A stretch of DNA of 64,000 bases from Haladaptatus paucihalophilus DX253 (GTDB taxonomy: Archaea > Halobacteriota > Halobacteria > Halobacteriales > Haladaptataceae): assembly GCF_000376445.1 (NCBI RefSeq), contig NZ_AQXI01000004.1:186001-250000 (forward strand), in the 5' to 3' direction. The notes under the pieces are model-generated. The model had not been told where the DNA came from. It saw nothing but the letters and a program-made list of their open reading frames with translations, and did not search any database. Positions 26,154 to 35,235 of the stretch are shown here, piece after piece. A program made the position numbers and the translations under genes. Every line of letters begins with the position of its first letter. Position 1 is the first letter of the stretch.

Positions 26154-27477
26154 CAAGGTCGAACAGCTGTTAATCGCGACCGTCGGGTTCTTCTGGGCGT
26201 TCCTGATGTGGTTCTCGACCGCCGCGTTCAGCACGAGCATCGGGGATTTCTACGGTCTCACCACCGGCCAACTCGCCCTGCTTGCCAGTTCGGCCATTTG
26301 GCTCGCGCCGCCCGGCCGCGTCGTCGCCGGGTGGGCGGCTGACCGGCTCGGCGCGCACAACACCTTCGCCATCATCCTCGCGTACTCCGGCGTGGTAAGC
26401 ATCGCGTCCTCGTTCGCCGCGAGCTACGAGATTTTGTTCATCGAACGACTCGTCGTCGCCTCGGCGGGAATCAGCTTCGTCGTCGGCATCCAGCACGTCG
26501 CACAGTGGTTCGACGAACACGAAATCGGCACGGCAGAGGGGTTGTATGCTGGAACCGGAAATGTGGGTGCAGGCGTCGGCGCGCTGGTACTCCCGCGGCT
26601 CTACGGAACGCACTTCGGCGACGCTTTCCTCCATCTCGGGATCGGCGCGCTCGTCATTGCGGCCGTCTATAAGTGGCGTGGTCAACCGGCAAAGGACCAG
26701 GCGATGGCCGAAGCCGCACGGAGCAATACGTCTTTCAGCGACATGATGTATGTTTGGACGCGGTACGTCGCCATCGGGCTCATGCTCGCCTACGCGATGT
26801 CCTTTGGATTGGAAATCGCGATGAACTCGTGGCTACCCACGTACTACACGGATGGTTTCGACGAGTCCATTCGACAACTCGGATTCACCGATACGGCGTC
26901 CATCCAGGTCGCGGCCGGAACGTTCGCCGCCGTCCAGTCGTTCAACGCGTCGCTGTGGCGGCCGTTCTCGGGATACATGTCCGACCTCTGGCAGCGAAAG
27001 GGGTGGACGCCGTACCCCATCCTCGAGAAAGACCAACCATTCTCGCCGCGTATTCACTGGCTACTCACCGCGCTTATACTCATCTCGATACTAATGATCG
27101 CTCTCACCGCCGTGGGCCTCCTTCCGTTATCGGTTGTCGTCTTGGCTTGCTCCGGAATCGCAGTGAGTTTCGGTACCGGTGGCGTGTTCGCCATCGTTCC
27201 GCTCGTTTTCCCTGACCGACCGGGGACGGCGTCCGGGTTCATCGGCGGCATCTCCACGATGGGCGGCATCGTCTACCCGCTCATGTTTGGCTTCATGCCC
27301 AACATTCACACGGGGTACGCCTTCATCGCCGTCGTGTTCTTCGTTCCCATCATGCTGTTTTACCTGTGGGCGATGCACTCACAGAAGGGAATCGGCGACC
27401 ACGGCATTGGTTCGAGGGAACGCTGGCTCGGCAAGAAACGGACATCCGGTGCATCGACAGGAGGTGATGACTGGTGA
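26146..27477 (+). CDS. narK: NarK-type nitrate/nitrite transporter (MFS)
   Basis: About 443 residues with 12 predicted membrane segments. The first helix (LLIATVGFFWAFLMWFSTAA) and the signature loop after helix 2 (IWLAPPGRVVAGWAADRLG) fit the nitrate/nitrite porter branch of the major facilitator superfamily; the second signature is GTASGFIGGISTMGGIVYPL. I chose the ATG at 26146 (MTNKVEQLL), which overlaps the end of nasA; an upstream ATG at 26080 would add a hydrophilic leader encoded inside nasA. It probably imports nitrate for NasA. Its stop overlaps the start of the 42-aa gene behind it. Confidence 0.9.
   Translation: MTNKVEQLLIATVGFFWAFLMWFSTAAFSTSIGDFYGLTTGQLALLASSAIWLAPPGRVVAGWAADRLGAHNTFAIILAYSGVVSIASSFAASYEILFIERLVVASAGISFVVGIQHVAQWFDEHEIGTAEGLYAGTGNVGAGVGALVLPRLYGTHFGDAFLHLGIGALVIAAVYKWRGQPAKDQAMAEAARSNTSFSDMMYVWTRYVAIGLMLAYAMSFGLEIAMNSWLPTYYTDGFDESIRQLGFTDTASIQVAAGTFAAVQSFNASLWRPFSGYMSDLWQRKGWTPYPILEKDQPFSPRIHWLLTALILISILMIALTAVGLLPLSVVVLACSGIAVSFGTGGVFAIVPLVFPDRPGTASGFIGGISTMGGIVYPLMFGFMPNIHTGYAFIAVVFFVPIMLFYLWAMHSQKGIGDHGIGSRERWLGKKRTSGASTGGDDW
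27459..27468 (+). promoter_or_regulatory. Strong Shine-Dalgarno site for the 42-aa gene
   Basis: AGGAGGTGAT lies inside the end of narK, five bases before the GTG start at 27474. It matches the 3' end of archaeal 16S rRNA over its full length. In a genome where many genes are leaderless, it is good evidence that the tiny downstream frame is translated. Confidence 0.75.
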
Positions 27478-27602
27478 CGGAGTACGATTCGTGGTACAAG
27501 TGGGGGAAGACCGTGCTGTACGTCGAGATGCTGATCGCAGTGCTCGTAACAGTGTTTTCCCTGTACATGGCGTTCAACGGCCAAGCGAGATGGTTGATCT
27601 AA
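27474..27602 (+). CDS. 42-residue single-span membrane peptide in the nitrate operon
   Basis: The GTG start at 27474 gives 42 residues: a polar start VTEYDSWYKWGKTVLYVEM, then a hydrophobic helix (LIAVLVTVFSLYMAFNG), ending ARWLI. It overlaps the narK stop, has a full Shine-Dalgarno site, and is followed 40 bp later by the methyltransferase gene. It would insert as a single membrane helix and could be a small partner of NarK. I know of no characterised homologue. Confidence 0.7.
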   Translation: MTEYDSWYKWGKTVLYVEMLIAVLVTVFSLYMAFNGQARWLI

Positions 27603-27641
27603 CATGAACGTCACCCGGACCGTATTGGAGGAAGTGGAACC

Positions 27642-28484
27642 ATGAGTACAACCACGGGTATAGTCTCACTCGTCGGTGCCGGGCCGGGCGACCCGGAACT
27701 CCTCACGGTCAAAGCCCGACGCCTACTCGATGAGGCTGACGTAGTCCTCCACGCCTCACTCGTGGGCGACGATATCGTCGAGTCACTACCGGACCACGCG
27801 ACCGTCATTCACACCGGCAAACGGGCAGGGGGCGAACGCACTCCACAGCCGGAAATCAACGCTCGGATGGTCCGAGAGGCCCGGGCCGGCAACGACGTCG
27901 TCCGCTTGAAGGGCGGCGACCCGACTGTCTTCGGGCGCGGCGGTGAGGAAGCCGAACATCTGGCCCGTCACGGTGTCCGGTTCGAAGTCGTTCCCGGCGT
28001 GACGAGCGCCGTCGTCGCCGGCGAAGTTGCTGGTATTCCTGCTACCCATCGCAATTGTGCGTCCAGCATCACCATCGTCACCGGACACGAGAACCCCACG
28101 AAGGACGGTACGTCCCTAGACTGGAAGGCCCTCGCCAGGAACGTCGAGGCTGGCGGAACGCTCGTTATTCTCATGGGTGTCGGTCGACTCCCCGACAACA
28201 TCGCCGCGCTCTGTTCGAATGGCCTCGACGCCGAAACACCCATCGCGATGGTCGAGCGTGCAACGCTGCCCGACGAACGAGTCGTCACCGGGACACTGAA
28301 CACGGTCGTCGAACGCGCGAAAACTGCCAACGTGAGTCCTCCGGCGGTCACCATCGTCGGTGACGTCGTCAACACCTACGATATCGTCGAACATTGCTTG
28401 GCCAACTCTGCGGGTTCGATGGTCACCTCATGGTCATCTTCGTTCACCACCGACGGGATCGGGGAGGCAACTCACAGCGAGTAG
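27642..28484 (+). CDS. cobA: Uroporphyrinogen-III C-methyltransferase (siroheme/cobalamin pathway)
   Basis: A 280-residue tetrapyrrole methylase. Glycine-rich SAM-site motifs GAGPGDPELLT (near residue 11) and RLKGGDPTVFGRGGEE (near residue 86) are intact, as is PGVTSAVVAGEVAGIP. It transfers two methyl groups from S-adenosylmethionine to uroporphyrinogen III, giving precorrin-2, the precursor of siroheme. Placement directly behind nirA-nasA-narK indicates that it supplies siroheme for nitrite reductase. A purine-rich GGAGGAAGTGG precedes the ATG. The ~225 bp after it, up to 28708, hold no gene apart from a promoter for the next one. Confidence 0.9.
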   Translation: MSTTTGIVSLVGAGPGDPELLTVKARRLLDEADVVLHASLVGDDIVESLPDHATVIHTGKRAGGERTPQPEINARMVREARAGNDVVRLKGGDPTVFGRGGEEAEHLARHGVRFEVVPGVTSAVVAGEVAGIPATHRNCASSITIVTGHENPTKDGTSLDWKALARNVEAGGTLVILMGVGRLPDNIAALCSNGLDAETPIAMVERATLPDERVVTGTLNTVVERAKTANVSPPAVTIVGDVVNTYDIVEHCLANSAGSMVTSWSSSFTTDGIGEATHSE

Positions 28485-28708
28485 TAAGATCGCTTTCGCC
28501 GTCCATTTCTACGAACTCTCGCTGAACATCCCGACGAGCGTTCAGTGAACTAACGCTACTCGACCGTACTTGCGACGTCCCTTACCAGACAAAACGTCTA
28601 TCCTGTCCTCTCGCATAGTCGTGACTCGCATAGGGTGATCCACGCGAATATATTATTGGAAAGTTCTGTACAATAGTTTTAAACAGAAAGATAGTTGAAT
28701 AATCAACT

Positions 28709-29683
28709 ATGGACCTCCTAGAACGGTTTCGTATGGCACAAAGGATGATGGCGAATCCATTTATGCGGAGACAGCAGTTCCTATCATCTGTTATCGGTCC
28801 GGTTCAGAGTCGAATTCATGGGAACGACGGCGAATACGTTATGGATGCTGACTGGGACAACCTCCTCATCTTGGACGCCTGTCGATACGACCTATTTACC
28901 CAGATTTGCGCCAAATTATCGCTTGACGGTAAGTTGACCAAGTTCCAATCTCGGGGGAGTTCCTCATCGGAATTTTTACTGGAGAATTTCGGCGGTCGAT
29001 CGTACAACGACACCGTCTATGTAACCGCCAATCCACACGAGAAACGAGTTCTCGACGATTCGTTCTACTTCACGGACCGTGTCTGGATCGACGGATGGAG
29101 CGATGATGACGGAATCGTCCCCCCGGAAGTACTCTCGGAACGTGCGCTCTCGGTCCACGAAGAATTCCCAAACAAACGTCAGATAGTCCATTTCATGCAA
29201 CCACACACCCCTTTTATCGGCGAGACGCAGCTCGATATCGATAGCCGATTAACCGGCGGACTCCGGGACATGATGCTCGATGAGTCATCGGAGATGGACT
29301 TCGGATTCGCTTGGGAAGCATTGCAGGATGGTGAAATCGAAGACGGGATCTTTTGGGAGGCGTATCGAGATAATTTGATCCGTGTACTCGAGGAAGCGAT
29401 CCCGCTCGCCGAAGAGCTTCCGGGAAAAACAGTGATCACGGCCGATCACGGAAACGCAATCGGCGAGTGGGCGACACCATTCCCGATTCCGGTCTACTTC
29501 CATCCGAGTAAAATACGGATGCCGGTACTCAACACCGTTCCGTGGTTCGTGCCTCCGTACTCGAAACGAAAGCAGATCGTCAGGTCAGGGAAGTCGGGGT
29601 CGGCAGATATCTCCGACGAAGCGGCTGAATCAGGCGATGACACGATCGAGGAACGCTTGTCTGCGTTGGGTTACGTCGATTAA
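28709..29683 (+). CDS. Alkaline-phosphatase/sulfatase-fold protein
   Basis: A 324-residue protein with the metal-hydrolase fold of the sulfatase superfamily. The first metal-binding motif is DNLLILDACRYDLF (near residues 51-64), a histidine-bearing HFMQPHTPFIG lies near residue 157, and the second metal motif TVITADHGNAIGEW lies near residue 245. The usual Cys/Ser nucleophile position reads DACRYD, as in haloarchaeal and LTA-synthase-like relatives found in surface glycan loci. It might handle phosphate or sulfate esters on lipids or glycans; the substrate is unknown. TTTTAAA sits about 28 nt before the ATG, so the transcript is probably leaderless. No signal peptide is evident. Confidence 0.72.
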   Translation: MDLLERFRMAQRMMANPFMRRQQFLSSVIGPVQSRIHGNDGEYVMDADWDNLLILDACRYDLFTQICAKLSLDGKLTKFQSRGSSSSEFLLENFGGRSYNDTVYVTANPHEKRVLDDSFYFTDRVWIDGWSDDDGIVPPEVLSERALSVHEEFPNKRQIVHFMQPHTPFIGETQLDIDSRLTGGLRDMMLDESSEMDFGFAWEALQDGEIEDGIFWEAYRDNLIRVLEEAIPLAEELPGKTVITADHGNAIGEWATPFPIPVYFHPSKIRMPVLNTVPWFVPPYSKRKQIVRSGKSGSADISDEAAESGDDTIEERLSALGYVD

Positions 29684-29839
29684 CACCGATCCGAAATATT
29701 CAACATCATTGGTAGCCGAGTCGCGTCGCTGGCGGGGGGACTCGTCGCCGAAGTCGAGTCGGTATTTGGTCGAGGTTCGTTGATTTTCGATGACTGGTCG
29801 TTTAATCGCCGCGGGCGATTTACACGCGTATAGGAGAAT

Positions 29840-29862
29840 GCCTCGAGGCTTGACCTCGAGGC
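29840..29862. repeat. Perfect hairpin between converging genes
   Basis: GCCTCGAGG (29840-29848) and CCTCGAGGC (29854-29862) form a 9-bp GC-rich stem with a 5-base loop. It lies between the phosphatase-fold gene and the oppositely oriented esterase relic. It could help end transcription from both sides or be an IS200/IS605-type element end; no transposase is nearby. Confidence 0.5.
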
Positions 29863-29919
29863 GATTCACGTGGTCGTGGAACGGATTCACCGTGCCCGCG
29901 AAGCGGATCCACACATCGC

Positions 29920-30954
29920 TCAAAAATGGTCGTCGACGAACGGCCAAACGCCGTCAGGATAATACTCGTGCCCACCATCACCGATATATAACGTACACTG
30001 CTCCGGCGCACCAGCCGCCGTGTATATCGATTGCAAACGTTCGAAGGCGCGTTTCGTTCCTTCGATCGGAAAGATGTCGTCTTCGACGCCATTTGTGGCA
30101 ACGAACGGGCGTGGTGCGATGAGCCCGGCGATGTCGTACTGTTCACCCAACTCCGCAATCCCCGGAACGTAATTACACTCGCAGTGATCGATTGCAGCGA
30201 TAGACTCTTCGAACGTACAGAAATACGACGATATCGCAACTGCATCGATTCGCTCATCGATAGCTGCACTGAACAGTGCAACGGCTCCACCGCTAGAGTG
30301 GCCAGTAACGAGAATACGGTCATCGTCGATATCCGACCTCTCTTCGATGAAATCGAGTAGACAAGTGACATCCCAAACCCTGTCACCCACGAGCGACCGA
30401 CCGAAGAGTTGTGCATGTAGTTGCAAGGTGTGACAGGTTCGGTAGCCGAGCGCTTCATCGGAGCGGTTCGCTAGTTCGGCTAGCCCACGCATGGCAGGTA
30501 CAATTACTGCATAGCCCCAATCGATGGCATGGAGCGCGATATCACGCCGTTCATCAGTTATCTGAGTACGCTGCTCAGTAGTTTCTGGACGGCCGACACT
30601 CACATCGCGACCACCTGCTCCGTGTCCGTGAAGTGTGATTGCAACGGGGTACGGTGGGTCCTGTTCGTCGGGAATCAGTAAATAGAACGGTAGTTGAAAA
30701 TCAACTTCCGTATGGGCTCGCCAATCCTGTCGTTCGTGATCGTCCTCTGCCGCCGTGTCAATACAATAGGGTTTCAGGTCAGGGGCATCGCTATTCCCGA
30801 TAACGGAAAAACCGAACAGTGACCGGAGGTCGGTTCGAAATTCATCCTACCACGAGCACAACGCGGCTGCTGTCTGTCCCGTATATGCATGTCGAGGGTT
30901 GTGGCTCTGGAATAGTCGTCGTGTCCACCGGTCAGGATATCGGGAGTTGGTCAC
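29920..30954 (-). pseudogene. Alpha/beta-hydrolase (acetyl-xylan-esterase/dienelactone-hydrolase-like) interrupted by one amber codon
   Basis: The downstream part shows the oxyanion loop LHGHGAGG, the nucleophile elbow GHSSGG, a likely acid in ATNGVEDDIFP and the catalytic His in DGGHEYYP. Reading upstream in the same frame, homologous-looking sequence continues (DEFRTDLRSLFGF) to a single TAG at 30847-30849. Before that it runs on (NPRHAYTGQTAAALCSW) to a GTG at 30952-30954. One substitution of a Tyr codon to TAG would explain the break; the whole is 344 codons, a usual length for the family. A short product starting at the GTG at 30603 lacks the N-terminal strands, so function is doubtful. 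Confidence 0.78.
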
Positions 30955-31344
30955 GGGTTCCGACTACACGAAGTGTGCTAATAAGAACTCCCTCTGATTC
31001 GATATCACGACGGTTGTCCACTCTAACCGTAACGGTCAGCAGATCGGGTCAGGTAAGTGGGCAATTCGACATAGAAGCATCTGATCAGCACGTCTTCGAC
31101 TCCGGTTGATTTGCTGAAAAACGAGATTTCCACGACGCTACAGTTCTTATCGATAGTTACAACTAGCGGACTTTCAGTTTTCAAACTGGATTATCGGACA
31201 GTTCGACGATACGGAACAAACCCTGATAGGATGTTTCACACGTCCAAATTCCAGATTGACACCTTAAAGTGTGGAGTCACTGGATCCTCGCTCGACAGGA
31301 AATAGAAGCGCTATTGCTGGAAATTCATTTACACCATAGTTCCG

Positions 31345-31465
31345 AAGTAAATCACCCACACACTACCGTGAGACCTCCTCCTCCCACAATCACCTCACTC
31401 TTACAGACAGTCCCATTGCTGATTCACAGAAGACAGTCCGGTGGTCTCAACCAGTCCACTTCACA
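31345..31465 (+). repeat. Second, diverged copy of part of the heptamer array
   Basis: This segment aligns with 341-500 of the first array. Shared words include CAATCAC, AGACAGTCCCAT, CTGATTCACAGA, CAACCAGTC and CACAACT in the same order. GACAGTC occurs at 31406 and 31432, 26 bp apart. Relative to the first array the copy lacks one ~25-bp unit between the homologues of 403 and 454. It ends directly against a broken SRAP gene. Confidence 0.75.
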
Positions 31466-31724
31466 ACTGACGACCGAACCCAATGACGTGATGAAACCAA
31501 TCCATAATCGGATGCCCGTGGTGCTATCGAGTGAGGACAAAGATCGGTGGCTTTCGGGTGATCCAGAAGAACGTGAAGCGTTGTGTCAACCGTATTCTCG
31601 TGATGATTTGGCTGCCTACGAGATCTCGACGCGAGTCAACAACCCAGTCATGACGATCCGTCGGTCATTGATCCAGAGGATCACGAACAATCGGGACTTG
31701 GTGAGTTCTCCTCGGAGTGAATAG
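31466..31724 (+). pseudogene. C-terminal fragment of an SRAP (HMCES/YedK-like) gene
   Basis: The frame reads TTEPNDVMKPIHNRMPVVLS and then YEISTRVNNP, which are C-terminal hallmarks of SOS-response-associated peptidase proteins; the conserved His of IHNRMPVVL is present. The N-terminal part with the catalytic Cys is missing. After NNP the family sequence continues only in another frame (DDPSVIDPEDHEQSGLGEF), so there is also a frameshift near 31650. The break at the 5' side coincides with the end of the array copy. Confidence 0.8.
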
Positions 31725-31987
31725 GTGAGGAAGGAGTAGTGATATCGGACAGATAGTGCTTCTCAAAGAGTTGTGATTTGAGCGGTGCTACCGTCTGTTA
31801 GTGAATTGGGGAAAGTGAACCGAGACTTACTCGCACATGAAGAGTAGTTAGTTGAGATTCTGTTGCTTCACTACCGGTTGTTGCACTAAGCAGTTGTGGA
31901 CACACCAGACGTCAAGTTAAATATATAAGACGGTAGCGGCTACTATTCTAAAAACTTTGTGGACATTTTGTCTACACTGCTTTTCAA
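31725..31987. other. Gene-free stretch with a small IS relic
   Basis: No protein is recognisable. The word GTTGCACTAAGCAG near 31878 recurs near 56627 and is probably a common IS end. The rest is AT-rich and carries TATA-like sequence (AAATATATAAG near 31919). Confidence 0.4.
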
Positions 31988-32203
31988 TTAAATATTAAGA
32001 ACTATCAAAATATATGCACCTAGGGTGAAAGAGATTGTCAGAGTCAACCAAGTACCAATGATAAACACCCATAAAACTGGACTCATGAGAAATTTATCGA
32101 CTTGGGTGGGAAAGAGTATTAGTACCCACATTGGAAGACCAATTACTACGATTACGAAGAAGAAAAGAGATGCACGTACAGTTCGGCTATCGAAAGCACC
32201 CAT
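31988..32203 (-). CDS. Small membrane protein with two predicted helices
   Basis: A 71-residue protein with two hydrophobic stretches, LFFFVIVVIGLPMWVLILFP (near residues 13-32) and VLWVFIIGTWLTLTISFTLG (near residues 43-62). It has no recognised domain. The very AT-rich codon use differs from neighbouring genes. It could be a genuine small membrane protein of unknown role. Confidence 0.5.
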   Translation of the reverse strand: MGAFDSRTVRASLFFFVIVVIGLPMWVLILFPTQVDKFLMSPVLWVFIIGTWLTLTISFTLGAYILIVLNI

Positions 32204-32817
32204 GAATATAATACTAGGTGCAATGATATCAAATTTAGATAGTAATTAAAACATAATCCCTAGATATCAAATCGCGTCATTACACTTTAAAGCAGATAAA
32301 AGTGGTCCGTGTCACACTGGAACTGGGATGGGGAGTGTCCAGTGATGATGACGCGAACACAAATAACAAGTACTGCCAAAAGTCGCATTACATCCTCGTT
32401 GTTTCTGGAGCACTCGGTCTGACTCGATGACGGGTCCAAAATTGAAATCGCTAGCGGGAGCGGAGCAGCGATACCGCCGGGTCACCATGGTTGGACGGTT
32501 GGCGATGAAGAGCTCGTCTATCTTGAATTCCAGCGAGGGACTCCGTCCACCCTGAAGTAATTCGCCAAGATCCCAATATATTGGTCCGACACAGCTCCAT
32601 CACACAACACCTCAACTGTGCGCCAGCACCCGTCGCCAGCGCCAATAAAAACACTCTGAAAGAGGGGTAGATTCACACGTGACTCGCACTACGCTTCGAG
32701 GAGATCGTGTCGACTTGACCGTACACAGGGTCAACACGGAAAGCCACCAAGCCCATCTCAGTCACAGTTCGCTGGTTGGTCGGTATCGCTGGCTTGTGCA
32801 TAGGGTTCCGGTTATTG
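32204..32817. other. Gene-poor stretch with a possible cupin fragment
   Basis: The plus strand at about 32446-32560 reads SGAAIPPGHHGWTVGDEELV followed by YLEFQRG, which resembles the second half of a small cupin domain (histidines before a Gly-Trp turn, then an LxxLEFQ strand). No start is present and a stop follows soon. It is probably a remnant. Nothing else in the 600 bp is recognisable. Confidence 0.35.
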
Positions 32818-35235
32818 CTAGATTTGTGTTCCACCGTCCGCGACAGCGGAAGCGTTCGGTATCTCCAAGTGTACTTCGGTCTGTTCGGACATTGGTATCC
32901 ACTCTAAATCCTCCCCGTAGTGGAAGGTGCGGTGGTCCTGGGTCGGGTCGACGACCGTCAGCGAGAGCCAGTCGTTGTCCAGCAGTTCGGTCAACTCCTC
33001 GTGGTCGGCCAAGATGCCGGTAACGCGCTCGACCGGCGCATGGACGACCGTCGAGAGGCGGAGCGGCTGGTGATACGGTTTGTCATCGGCGGCCATCAGC
33101 GACTGGAGGGGGAGACCGGTCATCAAGTCGCCGCCGGTTCCCTGGTAGACACCGACGTTGCCGACAGGGTTCTGCGTCACCTTCGACCCGCTGCCATAGA
33201 CTGCGTTGTCGACTGTCGAAAAGTAGTACTGAGTATTGATCCACTGTGTGACGACCATGGGGCCAGTGAGGATCGCTTCGAGCGCGTCACCATCCGGGTC
33301 GGTCGACCAGTCGTAGGAGTGGAGGAAGGCCCGGCCGTCGAGATTGAGGTTGCTCGTCAGTTCGCGAGGGGCGACGACGAAGCCAGCGTTGCCGGCCAGT
33401 CCCCACTCGGGACGCGTTTCGGCCCAGTCGGCGGCACGGCGTTCCGTCTCACTGACCCCCATCGAGCTGTCGGCACCCATCGACTCGGCGCGCTCGGCTG
33501 TCGCGTTCTCGCGAGCGATAGCCAGGTCTGCACGCAACCGGTCGATATCCCCCGCGTGACTTTCGGGGATGTCGTCATCGTACAGTTCCACCTCGTCGGT
33601 CGTGGTGTTGTGCTGGCCAGCGACGAAGACGGTGTCCTCGGGGATGTCGAAGCCGCGGTCGCGGAGTGCCGTCTTGACATCCTCGTCGTTACAGATTGCT
33701 GCAAGTACGCGGGCATTCGGGCCGCTGGGGTTACCAGCACAGGCGCCACAGTCTAGACTCGTCTCGTACGGGTTGTTAGTCGTCTCGCTGGCGTGCCCGG
33801 CGAAGACGACGAGGCGGCCGAACTCCTCCCAGCCCATCAGGTCGAAGGCGGTCGCGGCGTACTCGACTTTTTCATCGTGGGTCAGTCCCACCGGGAGGTC
33901 ACCGACATAGGTGTGCTGGTGGTGGATCAGCGGCTCACAGAACTCGTGTTCGTCGGGTACCGACGCTTCAACAGCGTCTAACAAGTCGTGGACGCGCCCG
34001 GGAACGAGCGTGCGGGCCGCGAGTGCGAGGCCGTAGCCGCTGCCAGCGTTTTCGACGTAGCCGTAGGCTGTGGCGGCGTTGGCCTCTAGCGTCTTGATAA
34101 TCTCATCGGCGGCCTCGCGGATGCCCCACCAGCGGTCGTGGCTCGCCTGCGTGTCGTTGTCGGTCGGAAAGTCGTGGATGTAGTGCTGTGGTTCGAGGAT
34201 CGGTGGACAGGCCTCGACCGCTACATCGGTGTCGTATCCCCGGTACTCGATCGGGATGCCGAAAAAGCCAGCGTACCCGTGAGTCTCATAATCTCCCCCC
34301 GCCTCGATGTGACGGCGAATGACTTCCGAACGAGTGTCGATACAAAAGACAAGCTGGGCGTCTGGACGGCTCGACGGATCGCTATCGGCCATCGACTCAC
34401 TCTCCTCGGCGATCGCCTCGACGAGATCGTCACGGTATGTCGCTTCCCACGCACGCAGGAACGCCTGAGCGAGTTCGTCGGCTGGCTCCATGTCGGTGCC
34501 CTCGTTCGAGGGCTCGAGGTCAACACCAGTCGCATCTGACAGTGCCAGACGCACCGCGAGGTACTCCTCCAGCGAAATCGGGTATTTCGACTGCCACTCT
34601 CTCCCGTCATCGACACGCTGCTTGATCAACCCCGTCCAGCCCGGGAGGGCAGCTAGTTGCTCCTCGAAGATAGACACCCACTGGCTCTGCGGGTACGGCT
34701 CCAGCACCGTCTCGATCGTCTCGATCGGCGTCTCGGGAAGGTCAGTGATGAGCCCTTCGTCTGGGATTTCGCCGTCGTATTCGACCACCCCACGAAAAGC
34801 GGCGTAGAACCCTTCTTCGCGGTTCGGCATCGACCAGTGGGCACTCCCCTCGTCGAGGAAGTTCGATAGCCACTTCGTCAGCACTTGGTCAACATGGTTT
34901 GGGGCGGTATCGGTGACACCTTCCACGACGTCGGTCGCGTCGGAAATGCGGTCCAACAACGTATGGGGTTCCTCCTCGTAGCCTGCCTCGGCAAGTTCCG
35001 ATTCGAGTATCTCCGGGTCTATCTGGCCACGTTCCAGTGCCGTCTCGAACGTCTCGGGGTTGGGGTAGCCGCGACCACCTAGTAGGTCGGTTGCCCGTTT
35101 GACCGCCTCGCCGAACGGCTGGTCCTCGAACCCCGAGAGCGGGTTGGCCGTCACGAACGAGTGGATGGGCCAGAGGGACCCGATGCTAGTCGCTGCTTCA
35201 TCGATGCTATCGTGGATGATGGATTCAGTACTCAT
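32818..35235 (-). CDS. dabA: DabA-type inorganic-carbon transporter subunit (DUF2309)
   Basis: An 805-residue soluble subunit of the DAB dissolved-inorganic-carbon system. The beta-carbonic-anhydrase-like zinc site is complete: Cys298 and Asp300 in VFCIDTRSE, His481 in FAGHASETTNNP and Cys496 in SLDCGACAG. The His-to-Cys spacing of 15 equals that of the studied bacterial protein. The N-terminal LWPIHSFVTANPLSGFE motif is also typical. By family it binds the membrane partner DabB and takes up CO2/bicarbonate energised by the cation gradient. It overlaps dabB by 11 bp. A beta-CA-like gene lies on the same strand beyond dabB. Confidence 0.92.
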   Translation of the reverse strand: MSTESIIHDSIDEAATSIGSLWPIHSFVTANPLSGFEDQPFGEAVKRATDLLGGRGYPNPETFETALERGQIDPEILESELAEAGYEEEPHTLLDRISDATDVVEGVTDTAPNHVDQVLTKWLSNFLDEGSAHWSMPNREEGFYAAFRGVVEYDGEIPDEGLITDLPETPIETIETVLEPYPQSQWVSIFEEQLAALPGWTGLIKQRVDDGREWQSKYPISLEEYLAVRLALSDATGVDLEPSNEGTDMEPADELAQAFLRAWEATYRDDLVEAIAEESESMADSDPSSRPDAQLVFCIDTRSEVIRRHIEAGGDYETHGYAGFFGIPIEYRGYDTDVAVEACPPILEPQHYIHDFPTDNDTQASHDRWWGIREAADEIIKTLEANAATAYGYVENAGSGYGLALAARTLVPGRVHDLLDAVEASVPDEHEFCEPLIHHQHTYVGDLPVGLTHDEKVEYAATAFDLMGWEEFGRLVVFAGHASETTNNPYETSLDCGACAGNPSGPNARVLAAICNDEDVKTALRDRGFDIPEDTVFVAGQHNTTTDEVELYDDDIPESHAGDIDRLRADLAIARENATAERAESMGADSSMGVSETERRAADWAETRPEWGLAGNAGFVVAPRELTSNLNLDGRAFLHSYDWSTDPDGDALEAILTGPMVVTQWINTQYYFSTVDNAVYGSGSKVTQNPVGNVGVYQGTGGDLMTGLPLQSLMAADDKPYHQPLRLSTVVHAPVERVTGILADHEELTELLDNDWLSLTVVDPTQDHRTFHYGEDLEWIPMSEQTEVHLEIPNASAVADGGTQI

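Noticed and set aside
30847-30849. Amber codon read as pyrrolysine in the esterase gene
   Set aside because: Pyrrolysine use is not known in haloarchaea, no pyl genes are visible, and a single Tyr-to-TAG mutation is the simpler explanation.
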